A stretch of DNA of 64,000 nucleotides, taken from JASLDZ01 sp964235945. GTDB taxonomy: Bacteria > Pseudomonadota > Alphaproteobacteria > Caulobacterales > Caulobacteraceae. A program made the translations under genes and the position numbers. Every line of letters begins with the position of its first letter. Within the stretch, counting starts at the first letter, position 1. The notes beneath the pieces are model-generated. The model was given only the letters and a program-made list of their open reading frames with translations. It searched no databases and was not told the DNA's origin. This document shows, in pieces, positions 50,721 through 60,231 of the stretch. The stretch lies in the NCBI GenBank assembly GCA_964235945.1, contig CAXSDV010000008.1, positions 16,220 to 80,219 on the forward strand, written 5' to 3'.

Positions 50721-52087
50721 CCGCCCCCGCCCTGGACGAGGAGCAGGCCGTCGCCGGCGATGATGACGGCGGTGCACAGGGCGGCGGCGGCGGTCAACCA
50801 GCGCGGGCTCCGCAGTTCGCCCATGCGCCGGCGGTCGGCGGTGAACATCAGCAGCGGCACCAGCGCGAAGGGCAGCTGCAGGCTCAGCACCACCTGCGAC
50901 AGCACCAGCAGCCGCCCGGTCGCGGCCTCGCCCCACACCAGCACCACGGCGATGGCGGGGATCACCGCGATCCCCCGCGTCACCATCCGCCGCAGCCAGG
51001 GCGCCAGTCGGAAGGAGATGAACCCCTCCATGACCACCTGCCCGGCCAGGGTGGCGGTGATGGTGGCGTTCTGGCCGGACGCCAGCAGCGCCACCGCGAA
51101 CAGCACGGCGGCCACGGGCGCGCCCAGCAGGGGCGCGAGCAGGCGGTGCGCGTCCTGAATCTCCGCCACCTCCGGGTGGCCGCGGGTGTGGAACACCGCC
51201 GCCGCCAGCACCAGGATGGCGGCGTTCACCAAGAAGGCCAGCACCAGCGCCACGGTGGAGTCGAGCACCGAATAGCGCAGGGCGTCGCGCCGCCCCTCGG
51301 GCGTCAGATCGAAGCGCCGCGTCTGCACCAGCGCCGAGTGCAGGTAAAGGTTGTGGGGCATCACGGTCGCGCCGACGATGCCGATGGCGATATAGAGCGC
51401 CTTGGGGTCGCTCACCACGCGCGGGCTCGGCAGGAGGCCGTAGCCCACCGCCGCCCAGTCGGGGTGGGAGAGCGCGATCTCCACCGCGAACGACCCGGCG
51501 ATCACCAGCAGGAGGGCGATGACCAGCACCTCCAGCTTGCGCTGGCCCGCGCGCTGCAACGCCAGGAGCACCAGCACGTCGAAGGCGGTCAGCGCCACCC
51601 CCAGCACCAGCGGCAGGTGGAACAGGAGCTGGAGCGCTATGGCCGCGCCGATGACCTCCGCCAAGTCGCAGGCGATGATGGCCACCTCGCACAGGAGCCA
51701 CAGCGCCACGTTGACCCAGGGCGGGAAGGCGGCGCGGCAGGCCTGGGCGAGGTCCAGCCCCGTGGCGATGCCGAGGCGCGCGGCCAGCGCCTGCAGCAGC
51801 ATGGCCGCCAAGCTGGACATCAGCACCACCGACAGCAGCAGGTAGCCGAAGCCGGCCCCGCCCGCGAGGTCGGTGGCCCAGTTGCCCGGGTCCATGTAGC
51901 CGACCGCCACCAGGTAGCCCGGCCCGGCGAAGGCCAGCATCCGCCGCCAGATCCCCGCGCGGGACGAGGGCACCGCCAGGGAGCGGTGCGTTTCGGGCAG
52001 GCTGACGCTCTGCGACAGGCGCGACCACGGGGGCGCGCCCGAGGCGGCGGAGGCGACGGCGGCTGAATCCGGCGGGGGAGGCGACAT
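50717..52087 (-). CDS. mntH: Nramp-family divalent metal (Mn2+/Fe2+) transporter MntH
   Basis: 456-residue proton-coupled divalent metal importer with about eleven helices. Helix 1 carries YMDPGNWATDL (metal-binding DPGN) and helix 6 VGATVMPHNLYLHSALVQ (MPH motif), the two signatures of Nramp. GQNATITATLAGQVVMEGF is the conserved transport loop. The cytoplasmic N-terminus of 45 residues is Ser/Pro-rich. ATG at 52087 is chosen; a GTG nine codons upstream is open as well. No MntR or Fur gene is adjacent and no riboswitch was recognised in the 131 bp upstream. Confidence 0.93.
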   Translation of the reverse strand: MSPPPPDSAAVASAASGAPPWSRLSQSVSLPETHRSLAVPSSRAGIWRRMLAFAGPGYLVAVGYMDPGNWATDLAGGAGFGYLLLSVVLMSSLAAMLLQALAARLGIATGLDLAQACRAAFPPWVNVALWLLCEVAIIACDLAEVIGAAIALQLLFHLPLVLGVALTAFDVLVLLALQRAGQRKLEVLVIALLLVIAGSFAVEIALSHPDWAAVGYGLLPSPRVVSDPKALYIAIGIVGATVMPHNLYLHSALVQTRRFDLTPEGRRDALRYSVLDSTVALVLAFLVNAAILVLAAAVFHTRGHPEVAEIQDAHRLLAPLLGAPVAAVLFAVALLASGQNATITATLAGQVVMEGFISFRLAPWLRRMVTRGIAVIPAIAVVLVWGEAATGRLLVLSQVVLSLQLPFALVPLLMFTADRRRMGELRSPRWLTAAAALCTAVIIAGDGLLLVQGGGG

Positions 52088-52218
52088 CCGATCCTGCTCT
52101 AGCGGGCCCTGCACCCGTGCGCACCCCTTACCTGATCGTCACGCGGGCGGGCGGCTCCCCGCTTCCTGAACCGCGGAGCCTCCGGTACGTTCGGCCCCGG
52201 ACAAGACGAGGACTTCCC

Positions 52219-53078
52219 GTGCAGACCTTCCGTTCCCGGCGCGCCCTGCTCGCCGCCTGCGCCGCGCCCNNNNNNNNNNNNNNNNNNNNNNNNNNNNNNN
52301 NNNNNNNNNNNNNNNNNNNNNNNNNNNNNNNNNNNNNNNNNNNNNNNNNNNNNNNNNNNNNNNNNNNNNGGCGGACCTCACGACCAAGCTCGCCGACCTG
52401 GAACGCACCACCGGCCGCCAGCTGGTGGTGGCCACCGTGCCCTCGCTTCAGGACCGTGACGTCCAGGAGTACGGGGTGGGCCTGCTGCGGGCCTGGGGGA
52501 TCGGCTCCAAAGCCAAGAACGACGGCGCGATCCTCCTGGTCGCCCCCACCGAGCGCAAGGTCGGGATCGAGGTCGGCTACGGGCTGGAGGGCGACGTCAC
52601 CGACGCGTTCTCGGCCCTGCTCATCCAGCACAAGATCCTGCCCAAGTTCCGCGCGGGCGACATCTCCGGCGGCGTGTCGGACGGGGCGGACGCCCTGATC
52701 GCCCAACTCCAGCTTCCGCCGGACGAGGCGCGCGCCCGGCTGGCGAACGCCCAGGCCCAGCAGGCGGCGGAAGCGGCGCAGTCGCGCCCCGCCCGGCGCG
52801 GCGGCTCGGGGGCGGCGGTGGTGTTCGGCCTTCTGCTGATCTTCTGGGTGATGAGCGCCTTGTCGCGCCGCGGCGGCCGGGGCGGCCGCGGGAGAGGCGG
52901 GGGCGGGCTGGGCTGGCTCCTGCCCATGGTGCTGCTCAACGGGCTGGGCGGCGGCGGTCGACGCGACGACGACGACTGGGGCGGGGGCGGCTTCGGCGGG
53001 GGCGGCTTCGGCGGTGGCGGCGGCTTCAGCGGGGGCGGCGGTTCGGGCGGGGGCGGCGGCGCCTCGGGGAGCTGGTGA
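52219..53078 (+). CDS. TPM-domain (YgcG-like) secreted/membrane protein, interrupted by an assembly gap
   Basis: N-terminus: GTG at 52219, VQTFRSRRALLAACAAP, start of a signal peptide, then 100 N. After the gap the frame resumes at 52371 with ADLTTKLADLERTTGRQLVV, the middle of a TPM domain (GSKAKNDGAILLVAPTERKVGIEVGYGLEG, given as family region). A transmembrane helix (VVFGLLLIFWVM) and a Gly-rich tail ending GASGSW complete it. The two parts are in different frames as printed, only because the 100-N run is a placeholder of unknown true length. TPM proteins of this kind (YgcG/Psb32-like) act in envelope or photosystem repair; role here unknown. Stop is one base before the next ATG. Confidence 0.82.
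52270..52369. other. assembly gap (100 N)
   Basis: Exactly one hundred undetermined bases, the usual placeholder for a scaffold gap of unknown size. It falls inside the first TPM-domain gene, just after the signal peptide, in a very GC-rich tract. Real sequence missing here must code for roughly the first 25-40 residues of the TPM domain. Confidence 0.98.
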
Positions 53079-53079
53079 G

Positions 53080-53772
53080 ATGATCGACGCGGACGGCCGC
53101 CGACGCATCGCCGAAGCCGTGGCGCGGGCGGAAGCCGCGACCTCCGGCGAGATCGTGTGCGTGCTGGCGCAGGAGTGCTCGCGCTACCGCGAGGTGCCGC
53201 TGGCCTGGGCGGCGGCGGCGGCCCTGCTGGTCCCTCCGGCGCTGGCCCCCTTCGGCCTGTGGCCCACCGCCTGGCCCGGTGCGGGCGGCGGCGGGTGGAC
53301 CCCCGCCGGCGCGGCCGCCGACACGGCGGGAACCGTCCGCACGGCGCTGGAGGTGTACGCGCTGCTGCAGGCCCTGCTGTTCGCCGCGGTGTGGGCGCTG
53401 GTCTCGGTTCCGGCCGTGCGGCGCGTGCTGACCCCCGGCTGGCTCAAGCGCCACCGGGTGGGCAAGACCGCCGCCGAGCAGTTCCTGGCCACGGGCATGT
53501 CCACCGACCCGCGCCGCACCGGGGTGATGATCCTGGGCTCCTTGCACGACCGTCGGGTGGAGATCCTGGCGGAGGCCGGCATCCACACCGCCGTGGGCGA
53601 GGCGGTGTGGGCGCGCGCGGTGGCGGACGTGCGGGCCGGCATCGGAAACGGAGACCTCGCCGGCGGCTTCGTGGCGGCGGTCGCAACCTGCGGCGCGGCC
53701 CTGGCCGAGCACTTTCCTCCGCACGCGGGGGTCAAGCCCAACGCCGTGCCCGACGACCTGATCGAAATCTGA
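53080..53772 (+). CDS. second TPM-domain membrane protein
   Basis: 230 residues. The TPM domain is split by membrane helices: AEAATSGEIVCVLAQECSRYREVP near the N-terminus, two hydrophobic segments (PLAWAAAAALLVPPALAPFGLW and LEVYALLQALLFAAVWALVSVP, positions about 44-65 and 103-124), then KTAAEQFLATGMSTDPRRTGVMI and RVEILAEAGIHTAVG. Such two-gene pairs (YgcG-like plus this type, sometimes with LemA) are common in proteobacteria; no lemA is seen, though it could not be in the gap. ATG follows the previous stop by one base. Confidence 0.85.
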   Translation: MIDADGRRRIAEAVARAEAATSGEIVCVLAQECSRYREVPLAWAAAAALLVPPALAPFGLWPTAWPGAGGGGWTPAGAAADTAGTVRTALEVYALLQALLFAAVWALVSVPAVRRVLTPGWLKRHRVGKTAAEQFLATGMSTDPRRTGVMILGSLHDRRVEILAEAGIHTAVGEAVWARAVADVRAGIGNGDLAGGFVAAVATCGAALAEHFPPHAGVKPNAVPDDLIEI

Positions 53773-53789
53773 ACCTTCGGAGACCTGTC

Positions 53790-53876
53790 GTGAAACACGC
53801 CGCCCTGCTCGCCTTCGCCACCGGACTGTTCGTAGCCCTGTGGGCCGCTTCCGCGGTGCGCGCCGACCCCGAGTGA
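53790..53876 (+). CDS. 28-residue exported micropeptide
   Basis: GTG at 53790 preceded by CGGAG seven bases upstream opens a 28-codon frame: VKHAALLAFATGLFVALW followed by AASAVRADPE. It is almost entirely a signal-peptide or single-helix sequence with a possible cleavage at VRA. It starts 17 bp after the second TPM gene and is followed at once by a hairpin terminator, so it looks like the last gene of that operon. Too short for a family assignment; may be a membrane micropeptide or a decayed remnant. Confidence 0.5.
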   Translation: MKHAALLAFATGLFVALWAASAVRADPE

Positions 53877-53881
53877 GCCGA

Positions 53882-53902
53882 CGGCGGGCCGCCTTCCCGC
53901 CG
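53882..53902 (+). terminator. hairpin terminator of the TPM operon
   Basis: CGGCGGG (53882-53888) and CCCGCCG (53896-53902) form a 7-bp stem with a CCGCCTT loop, five bases after the stop of the 28-residue ORF and before the convergent GNAT gene. No T run, so strength is uncertain. Confidence 0.5.
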
Positions 53903-53972
53903 CGCCCGGGACGAAGCCGACGGCGCGTGCGTCCTTGGCGCCGGACGCGGGGCTGCGGGCTTCCGGGCAGGT

Positions 53973-54422
53973 TCACCCCTTCTTTCGCAGGGGGCGCTCG
54001 AAGCGGACGCCCGCCCTCGCGAACCCGGTGGCGAGGGCGAAGGCGGCCAGGTCCTCCGCTTCGGCGGCCGCCGGCAGGTGCAACCGATCGCAGCCCGCCT
54101 GGCGCGCCGCCTGCGCCGCCGCCTTGAGCAGCAGCCGGCCGACGCCGCGCCGCCGGTCTTCGGGCGCCACCACCAGCACGTCCGCCACCGCCAGGGGCGC
54201 GTCCGCCTCCAGCCCGTGGCGCCAGTGGAGGGCGACCAGCCCGGCGGGCGGCCCCCAGTCGGCGGCGACCAGGACGAGGCCCGCTTCCCCGCGCATGCGC
54301 TCCAGCCGGCGGGCGAGGGCGGCGGGATCGGACGGCCGACCCGCGGCGGCCAGCAGCTCGGCCAAGCCGGGCGCGTCCGTCGCCGTCGCGGCGCGTATCT
54401 CCAGCCCGTAGCGGCCGCCCAA
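53973..54422 (-). CDS. GNAT-family N-acetyltransferase
   Basis: 149-residue acetyl-CoA-dependent acyltransferase. Beta1/alpha1 LEIRAATATDAPGLAELLAAAG, motif A with VADVLVVAPEDRRRGVGRLLLKAA (acetyl-CoA pyrophosphate loop RRRGVG) and the C-terminal DLAAFALATGFARAG are standard GNAT features. The start is probably TTG at 54422: GGGAGG lies five bases before it and the protein then begins right at the fold. Substrate unknown. It is 68 bp downstream of the MFS gene on the same strand. Confidence 0.8.
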   Translation of the reverse strand: MGGRYGLEIRAATATDAPGLAELLAAAGRPSDPAALARRLERMRGEAGLVLVAADWGPPAGLVALHWRHGLEADAPLAVADVLVVAPEDRRRGVGRLLLKAAAQAARQAGCDRLHLPAAAEAEDLAAFALATGFARAGVRFERPLRKKG

Positions 54423-54490
54423 CCGCGCCTCCCGTCCGTTCCAAGGATGCGGCAGGTGGGTGCGGCCGCGGCCGGGCGCCAGCGCGGGGT

Positions 54491-55753
54491 TCAGTCGCCG
54501 GCGGGGGCCGGAGCCTCCATCATCCCGCGCAGGGGGGAGGCGAGGCCCCAGGCCAGGGAGGCGATCAACCCCGTGGCCGCCACCAGCATGCCGCCCCGCG
54601 GACCCAGCATCATGCCGAGGGCCCCGCCCGCCAAGCCCCCGGACATGGCGGCCGCGCCGCCCGCCACCTGGAACACCGCCCCTGTTCCGCCCAGTTCGCG
54701 CCGTCGGAACAGCGTCTGTCGCAGGCTGCTGACGGACACGCCGGACACGGTGCTCGCGCCGTCGCCGACGAACTGGGCGGCGGCCAGGAGGGCGAAGGCC
54801 GCGAGCGGCGGGGCGTGGGTCAGCGGAATGGCCAAGCTCGCCAGTCCCGCCACCAGCACGGCCAAGAGGGTGGCGGGGCCCAATCCCACCCGGCGCGCCA
54901 GCAGGGGCCGCACCGCCGCCCCGGCGAGCGCGCCCAAGCCTCCCAGGGCGAAGGTCAGCCCGAACAGGGCGGGGGTGAGGTGCAGTTCGCGCAAGGCGAT
55001 GAAGGGGTAGAGCGCGGCGAACATGGCGACGAACAGCTGGGAGCTCGCCTCCATGCGCAGGACGGGCCCCATCAGGGCGTGGCCGAGCACCTTGCGGCCG
55101 TACGCCACGATCCCGTCGCCGCCCGGCCCGGGCCGGCCGCTCCGGTTCGGGGCGGAATCGGCGCCGCCGCCCCGGCGCACGCGGGCGAGCAGGAGGGCCG
55201 ACCCCAGGTAGCTGAAGCTCGTCACCCCCACCGCCGTCGGCGCCCCCAGCGCCTGGATCAGCAACCCCGCCGCGGCCGGTCCGCCGACGTCGGCGAGCGA
55301 GGCGGTGACGCTGAGCTTGGTGTTTCCCTCCACCAACCGTTCGTCGCCCACCAGGGTCGGAAAGTAGGCCTGGTTGGCGATGTCGAAAACCACGCTGCCC
55401 GCGCCCACCAGCACCGCGACCAGGTAGAGTTGCGGCAAGCCCAGCAGGTGCAGGAGCGCGGCCGCCGGCACCGTGGCCAGCACCGCCGCGCGCAGCAGGT
55501 CGGCCCCGATCATCACCGAACGCCGCGGCAGCCGGTCCACCGCACCGCCCGCGACCAGGCCCACCATCACCCGGGGGGCGGTGGCCAGCGCCCCCAGCAG
55601 CCCCACCTGGCCGGGATTGGCGTGGAGGGCCAGCACCGCCGCCAGGGGCAGGCCGTCCCGGGCGAAGCGCGCGCCCAGCTCCGACACGGCCTGGGCGGCC
55701 CAGAGCCGCAGGAAGGCGCGGTCGCGCCAAAGGCCGCCGGAAGGAAGGCGCAT
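54491..55753 (-). CDS. MFS transporter (MFS_3/enterobactin-exporter-like)
   Basis: 420-residue major facilitator with about twelve helices. WRDRAFLRLWAAQAVSELGARF at the N-terminus, GGAVDRLPRRSVMIGADLLRA (the loop 2-3 motif with Asp-Arg) and FDIANQAYFPTLV match the MFS_3/TMEM175-type exporters of which EntS is an example. Probably a drug or siderophore exporter; substrate unknown. ATG at 55753 (MRLPSGGLW) is chosen. A perfect 12-bp inverted repeat lies 36 bp upstream in the leader and could regulate it. Confidence 0.85.
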   Translation of the reverse strand: MRLPSGGLWRDRAFLRLWAAQAVSELGARFARDGLPLAAVLALHANPGQVGLLGALATAPRVMVGLVAGGAVDRLPRRSVMIGADLLRAAVLATVPAAALLHLLGLPQLYLVAVLVGAGSVVFDIANQAYFPTLVGDERLVEGNTKLSVTASLADVGGPAAAGLLIQALGAPTAVGVTSFSYLGSALLLARVRRGGGADSAPNRSGRPGPGGDGIVAYGRKVLGHALMGPVLRMEASSQLFVAMFAALYPFIALRELHLTPALFGLTFALGGLGALAGAAVRPLLARRVGLGPATLLAVLVAGLASLAIPLTHAPPLAAFALLAAAQFVGDGASTVSGVSVSSLRQTLFRRRELGGTGAVFQVAGGAAAMSGGLAGGALGMMLGPRGGMLVAATGLIASLAWGLASPLRGMMEAPAPAGD

Positions 55754-56114
55754 GGGATCCACGACCGCGGAAGGTGGGCGGAGAAGATCGCCCGCCCTCG
55801 CGCGGTTCCACGAGGGCGGGCGGGTTCGTTCAGGCTACGTTCCGCAGTAATCACGGCCGATCGCGCAGGGTGGGTCCGCCGCTTGCGCCCGCCTCTTCGG
55901 CCGGTACGACGTGCGGGAGAGACGAGGTGCGGTCATCCCAAATGACGCCGGCTCGCCGTTTCGGACGGGAGAACAGCGGCGTACGGCGGCGGTTGCGGTG
56001 ATCGCGCCCCTCAGCTTGCAGAGTTCGATCACGATAGATGTTGTTGAATAGTGCGAACTCGCCTAAGGCGGCGCGTTCGTCGCGCAGGGCGACGTGGATC
56101 AACAGAAGACGTTT
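55754..56114. promoter_or_regulatory. 361-bp intergenic region upstream of mucR with AT-rich dyad
   Basis: The longest non-coding stretch of the window. Apart from the inverted repeat above, it holds an imperfect dyad just upstream of mucR: GAGTTCG (56021-56027) and CGAACTC (56054-56060), extended by CAC/GTG with a two-base bulge. The spacer between them (56031-56050, GATAGATGTTGTTGAATA-like) is unusually AT-rich with TpA steps, the kind of DNA that MucR proteins bind. Autoregulation of mucR is therefore plausible. TTGCAG at 56016 is a possible -35. No convincing gene was found here. Confidence 0.5.
55789..55822. repeat. perfect 12-bp inverted repeat in the MFS leader
   Basis: CGCCCGCCCTCG (55789-55800) and CGAGGGCGGGCG (55811-55822) are exact reverse complements around a ten-base spacer. 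It lies between the divergent MFS and mucR genes, 36 bp before the MFS ATG. It could be a repressor operator, a transcription attenuator in the MFS leader or a former terminator. No T run on either side. Confidence 0.6.
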
Positions 56115-56621
56115 ATGGCCGACAACCAATCCGACGTGCTCGTGCTCGCCGCCGAGATCACCGCCGCCTACCTGGGCAACGCCGCCCATGTGAAGGCCGA
56201 GGACATCCCGCAGATCATCCGTTCGATCCGCACGGCCCTGCAGGAGACCGACGCCCCGGCCGCCGAACCCGAGGCCTCGCCCGCGGGTCCGGCTCCCAAG
56301 ATGCACGGCGCCACCGTCAAGAAGTCGATCACGCCGGACGCGCTGATCTCCTTCATCGACAACAAGCCCTACAAGACGCTCAAGCGCCACCTGGCCCGCC
56401 ACGGCCACGACATGAAGAGCTACCGCGAGGCGTTCGGCCTGCCGTCCGACTACCCGTCGGTCGCTCCCAACTACAGCGCGGCCCGCTCGGAGATGGCGCG
56501 CAAGATCGGCCTGGGCGCCCGCGGCCGCGGGGCCTCCGCCACCGCCGCCGAACCGGAGACGGCCGCCGTCGCCGATGAGTCCGAAGCGCCCAAGCGCGGT
56601 CGCAAGAAGGCCGCCGCCTGA
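56115..56621 (+). CDS. mucR: Ros/MucR-family transcriptional regulator lacking zinc-finger cysteines
   Basis: 168-residue H-NS-like DNA-binding regulator that in alphaproteobacteria controls exopolysaccharide, motility and cell-cycle genes. The N-terminal oligomerisation part (VLVLAAEITAAYLGN) is followed by the Ros domain: DALISFIDNKPYKTLKRHL, RHGHDMKSYREAFGLPSDYP and VAPNYSAARSEMARKIGLG. The C-terminus is an AT-hook-like basic tail (PKRGRKK). The usual Cys of the C2H2-type finger is replaced (ISFIDNK) and the whole protein has no Cys, so a zinc-free fold is likely. ATG at 56115 is chosen over a GTG seven codons upstream. Confidence 0.92.
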   Translation: MADNQSDVLVLAAEITAAYLGNAAHVKAEDIPQIIRSIRTALQETDAPAAEPEASPAGPAPKMHGATVKKSITPDALISFIDNKPYKTLKRHLARHGHDMKSYREAFGLPSDYPSVAPNYSAARSEMARKIGLGARGRGASATAAEPETAAVADESEAPKRGRKKAAA

Positions 56622-56628
56622 GTCGCAC

Positions 56629-56663
56629 GGCGGCGGACCCCGTCCCGGGACGGGTCCGCCGCC
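56629..56663 (+). terminator. strong hairpin terminator of mucR
   Basis: Seven bases after the mucR stop, the arm at 56629-56646 (GGCGGCGGACC then CCGTCCC) pairs with 56647-56663 (GGGACGG then GTCCGCCGCC) over 17 bp with one bulged C and practically no loop. No U tract follows, as often in GC-rich genomes, but the energy must be very high. Confidence 0.65.
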
Positions 56664-56771
56664 GCAACCCGCGACCGGCTTGGCCGTTCACCGGGTCCGC
56701 ATCCCACGGGTCGCAGTCGCCGGCTTCGCCCGGCGCCCACGGCCCGTCCGGAGCGCGAGCGGACCCCGATC

Positions 56772-58058
56772 ATGACCGACCTCGCCACACGCCTGTCCAC
56801 GATCCTGCGGCCCGATCCCAGCCGCACGGTGCTGCGCCCGTTCTCTCCGGACGATCCGACCGGGTTCCAGGTCAAGGGGCGTTCGCGCGTCCAGCGCGTG
56901 GTCGAGCGCGTGCTGGGGCTGGATGCGCAAAGTCTCGCCGCCGAACTTTCCGAGTGCCTCAACACCCTCGGATCGAGGCACCGAGACGTGGAAGACTATC
57001 TGCGTACTCGCTACAAGGACCTGGACGGGCTGATCACCGACCGCGCGGAGGTGAGCGCCGACCAGGCCCTGCTCATCGGCTCCTACTTCACGGAGGAGTT
57101 CTCCTTCGAGTCCGCCGCCCTGTTCAACCCGAGCGTGGTGCGCCATCCGGACCAGGCCGGGGCGGGGGAGGGCGGCACGCGCATCCTCCTGTCCCTGCGC
57201 GGCATCGGCGAGGGCCACATCTCGTCGGCGACCTTCCGCACGGGTACGTGGCGTGCGGACGGCGACGTGGAGATCGACCAGGTCAGTCCCCTGGCCATAG
57301 GTCCGGTCGTAGATCGGCGCGAGATGCCGGACGGGGAAGTCAAGGTCGATCTCGACTTCTCCGGCGACGTGATCTCCGAGATCGTGCTGTTCCCCTTCAT
57401 GCCGAGCCAGGGCCGAGGCATCGAGGACGTGCGCCTCGTCGAGTTCACCGAGGTCGACGGCTCCACGTCGTACCGTGGCACGGCCACGGCCTTCAGCGGC
57501 ATGGACGTGCGCCAAATCCTGCTGCGCACCGGCGACTTCCGTCACTTCAACGCGGTCGGCGTGAAGGGCGACCTTTATAGTTCCAAGGGCTTGGCGCTGT
57601 TCCCGCGCCAGGTGAACGGCAAGTACCTCGCCCTGTCGCGCCAGGACAACGAGAACATCTGGCTCACCCGGTCCGACGATCTCCAGAACTGGGAGCAGGG
57701 CTCGAAGATCATCACCCCCCGGCACGCCTGGGAGTTCATCCAGATGGGCAACTGCGGCTCGCCCATCGAGATCGACGAGGGCTGGCTGGTGCTGACCCAC
57801 GGCGTGGGCATCGTTCGCACCTACTGCATAGGCGCCTGCCTGCTCGACAAGGACGATCCGACGAAGGTGCTGGCGCGCACGCCCGAACCCATACTGGAGC
57901 CCAGCGAGAAGGACCGGGACGGCTACGTGCCCAACGTGGTCTACAGCTGCGGCGCCCTTGTGCGCGGCCGTGACCTGTTGCTGCCCTACGGCGTGGCCGA
58001 CAACTTCACCGCCTTCGCCACCCTCAAGGTCGACGCGCTTCTGGCGGCCATGTCCTAG
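56772..58058 (+). CDS. GH130-family glycoside phosphorylase/hydrolase-like protein
   Basis: 428-residue five-bladed beta-propeller enzyme of the GH130 type, which phosphorolyses beta-mannosides such as mannosyl-glucose or mannosyl-N-acetylglucosamine. Family-like stretches are SAALFNPSVVRHPDQ, FNAVGVKGDLYSSKGLALFP, QDNENIWLTRSDDLQNWE, NCGSPIEIDEGWLVLTHGVG and DGYVPNVVYSCGAL. It lacks a signal peptide, in agreement with a cytoplasmic phosphorylase. It precedes transketolase by 82 bp and may feed released sugar phosphate into the genes downstream. The exact substrate is not predictable. Confidence 0.82.
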   Translation: MTDLATRLSTILRPDPSRTVLRPFSPDDPTGFQVKGRSRVQRVVERVLGLDAQSLAAELSECLNTLGSRHRDVEDYLRTRYKDLDGLITDRAEVSADQALLIGSYFTEEFSFESAALFNPSVVRHPDQAGAGEGGTRILLSLRGIGEGHISSATFRTGTWRADGDVEIDQVSPLAIGPVVDRREMPDGEVKVDLDFSGDVISEIVLFPFMPSQGRGIEDVRLVEFTEVDGSTSYRGTATAFSGMDVRQILLRTGDFRHFNAVGVKGDLYSSKGLALFPRQVNGKYLALSRQDNENIWLTRSDDLQNWEQGSKIITPRHAWEFIQMGNCGSPIEIDEGWLVLTHGVGIVRTYCIGACLLDKDDPTKVLARTPEPILEPSEKDRDGYVPNVVYSCGALVRGRDLLLPYGVADNFTAFATLKVDALLAAMS

Positions 58059-58140
58059 CCACGGGCGGGCGCCTACAAGGCGCGGGCCGCATCCTTTACC
58101 GGCCAGCCCCGTTGACCCCGCAGTTTTCGGAAGGATCACG

Positions 58141-60227
<2,087 letters not shown>

Positions 60228-60231
<4 letters not shown>

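Noticed and set aside
52117..52698. 193-codon frame running through the N gap
   Set aside because: It exists only because N codons are read as open; neither flank has coding character in that frame.
52975..53075. Tandem DNA repeat of GGCGGG units
   Set aside because: It is the codon pattern of the Gly-rich tail typical of TPM-domain proteins, not an independent repeat.
55835..56032. 65-codon ORF on the minus strand in the mucR-MFS intergenic region
   Set aside because: No ribosome-binding site, no recognisable pattern, and its composition is like the non-coding surroundings.
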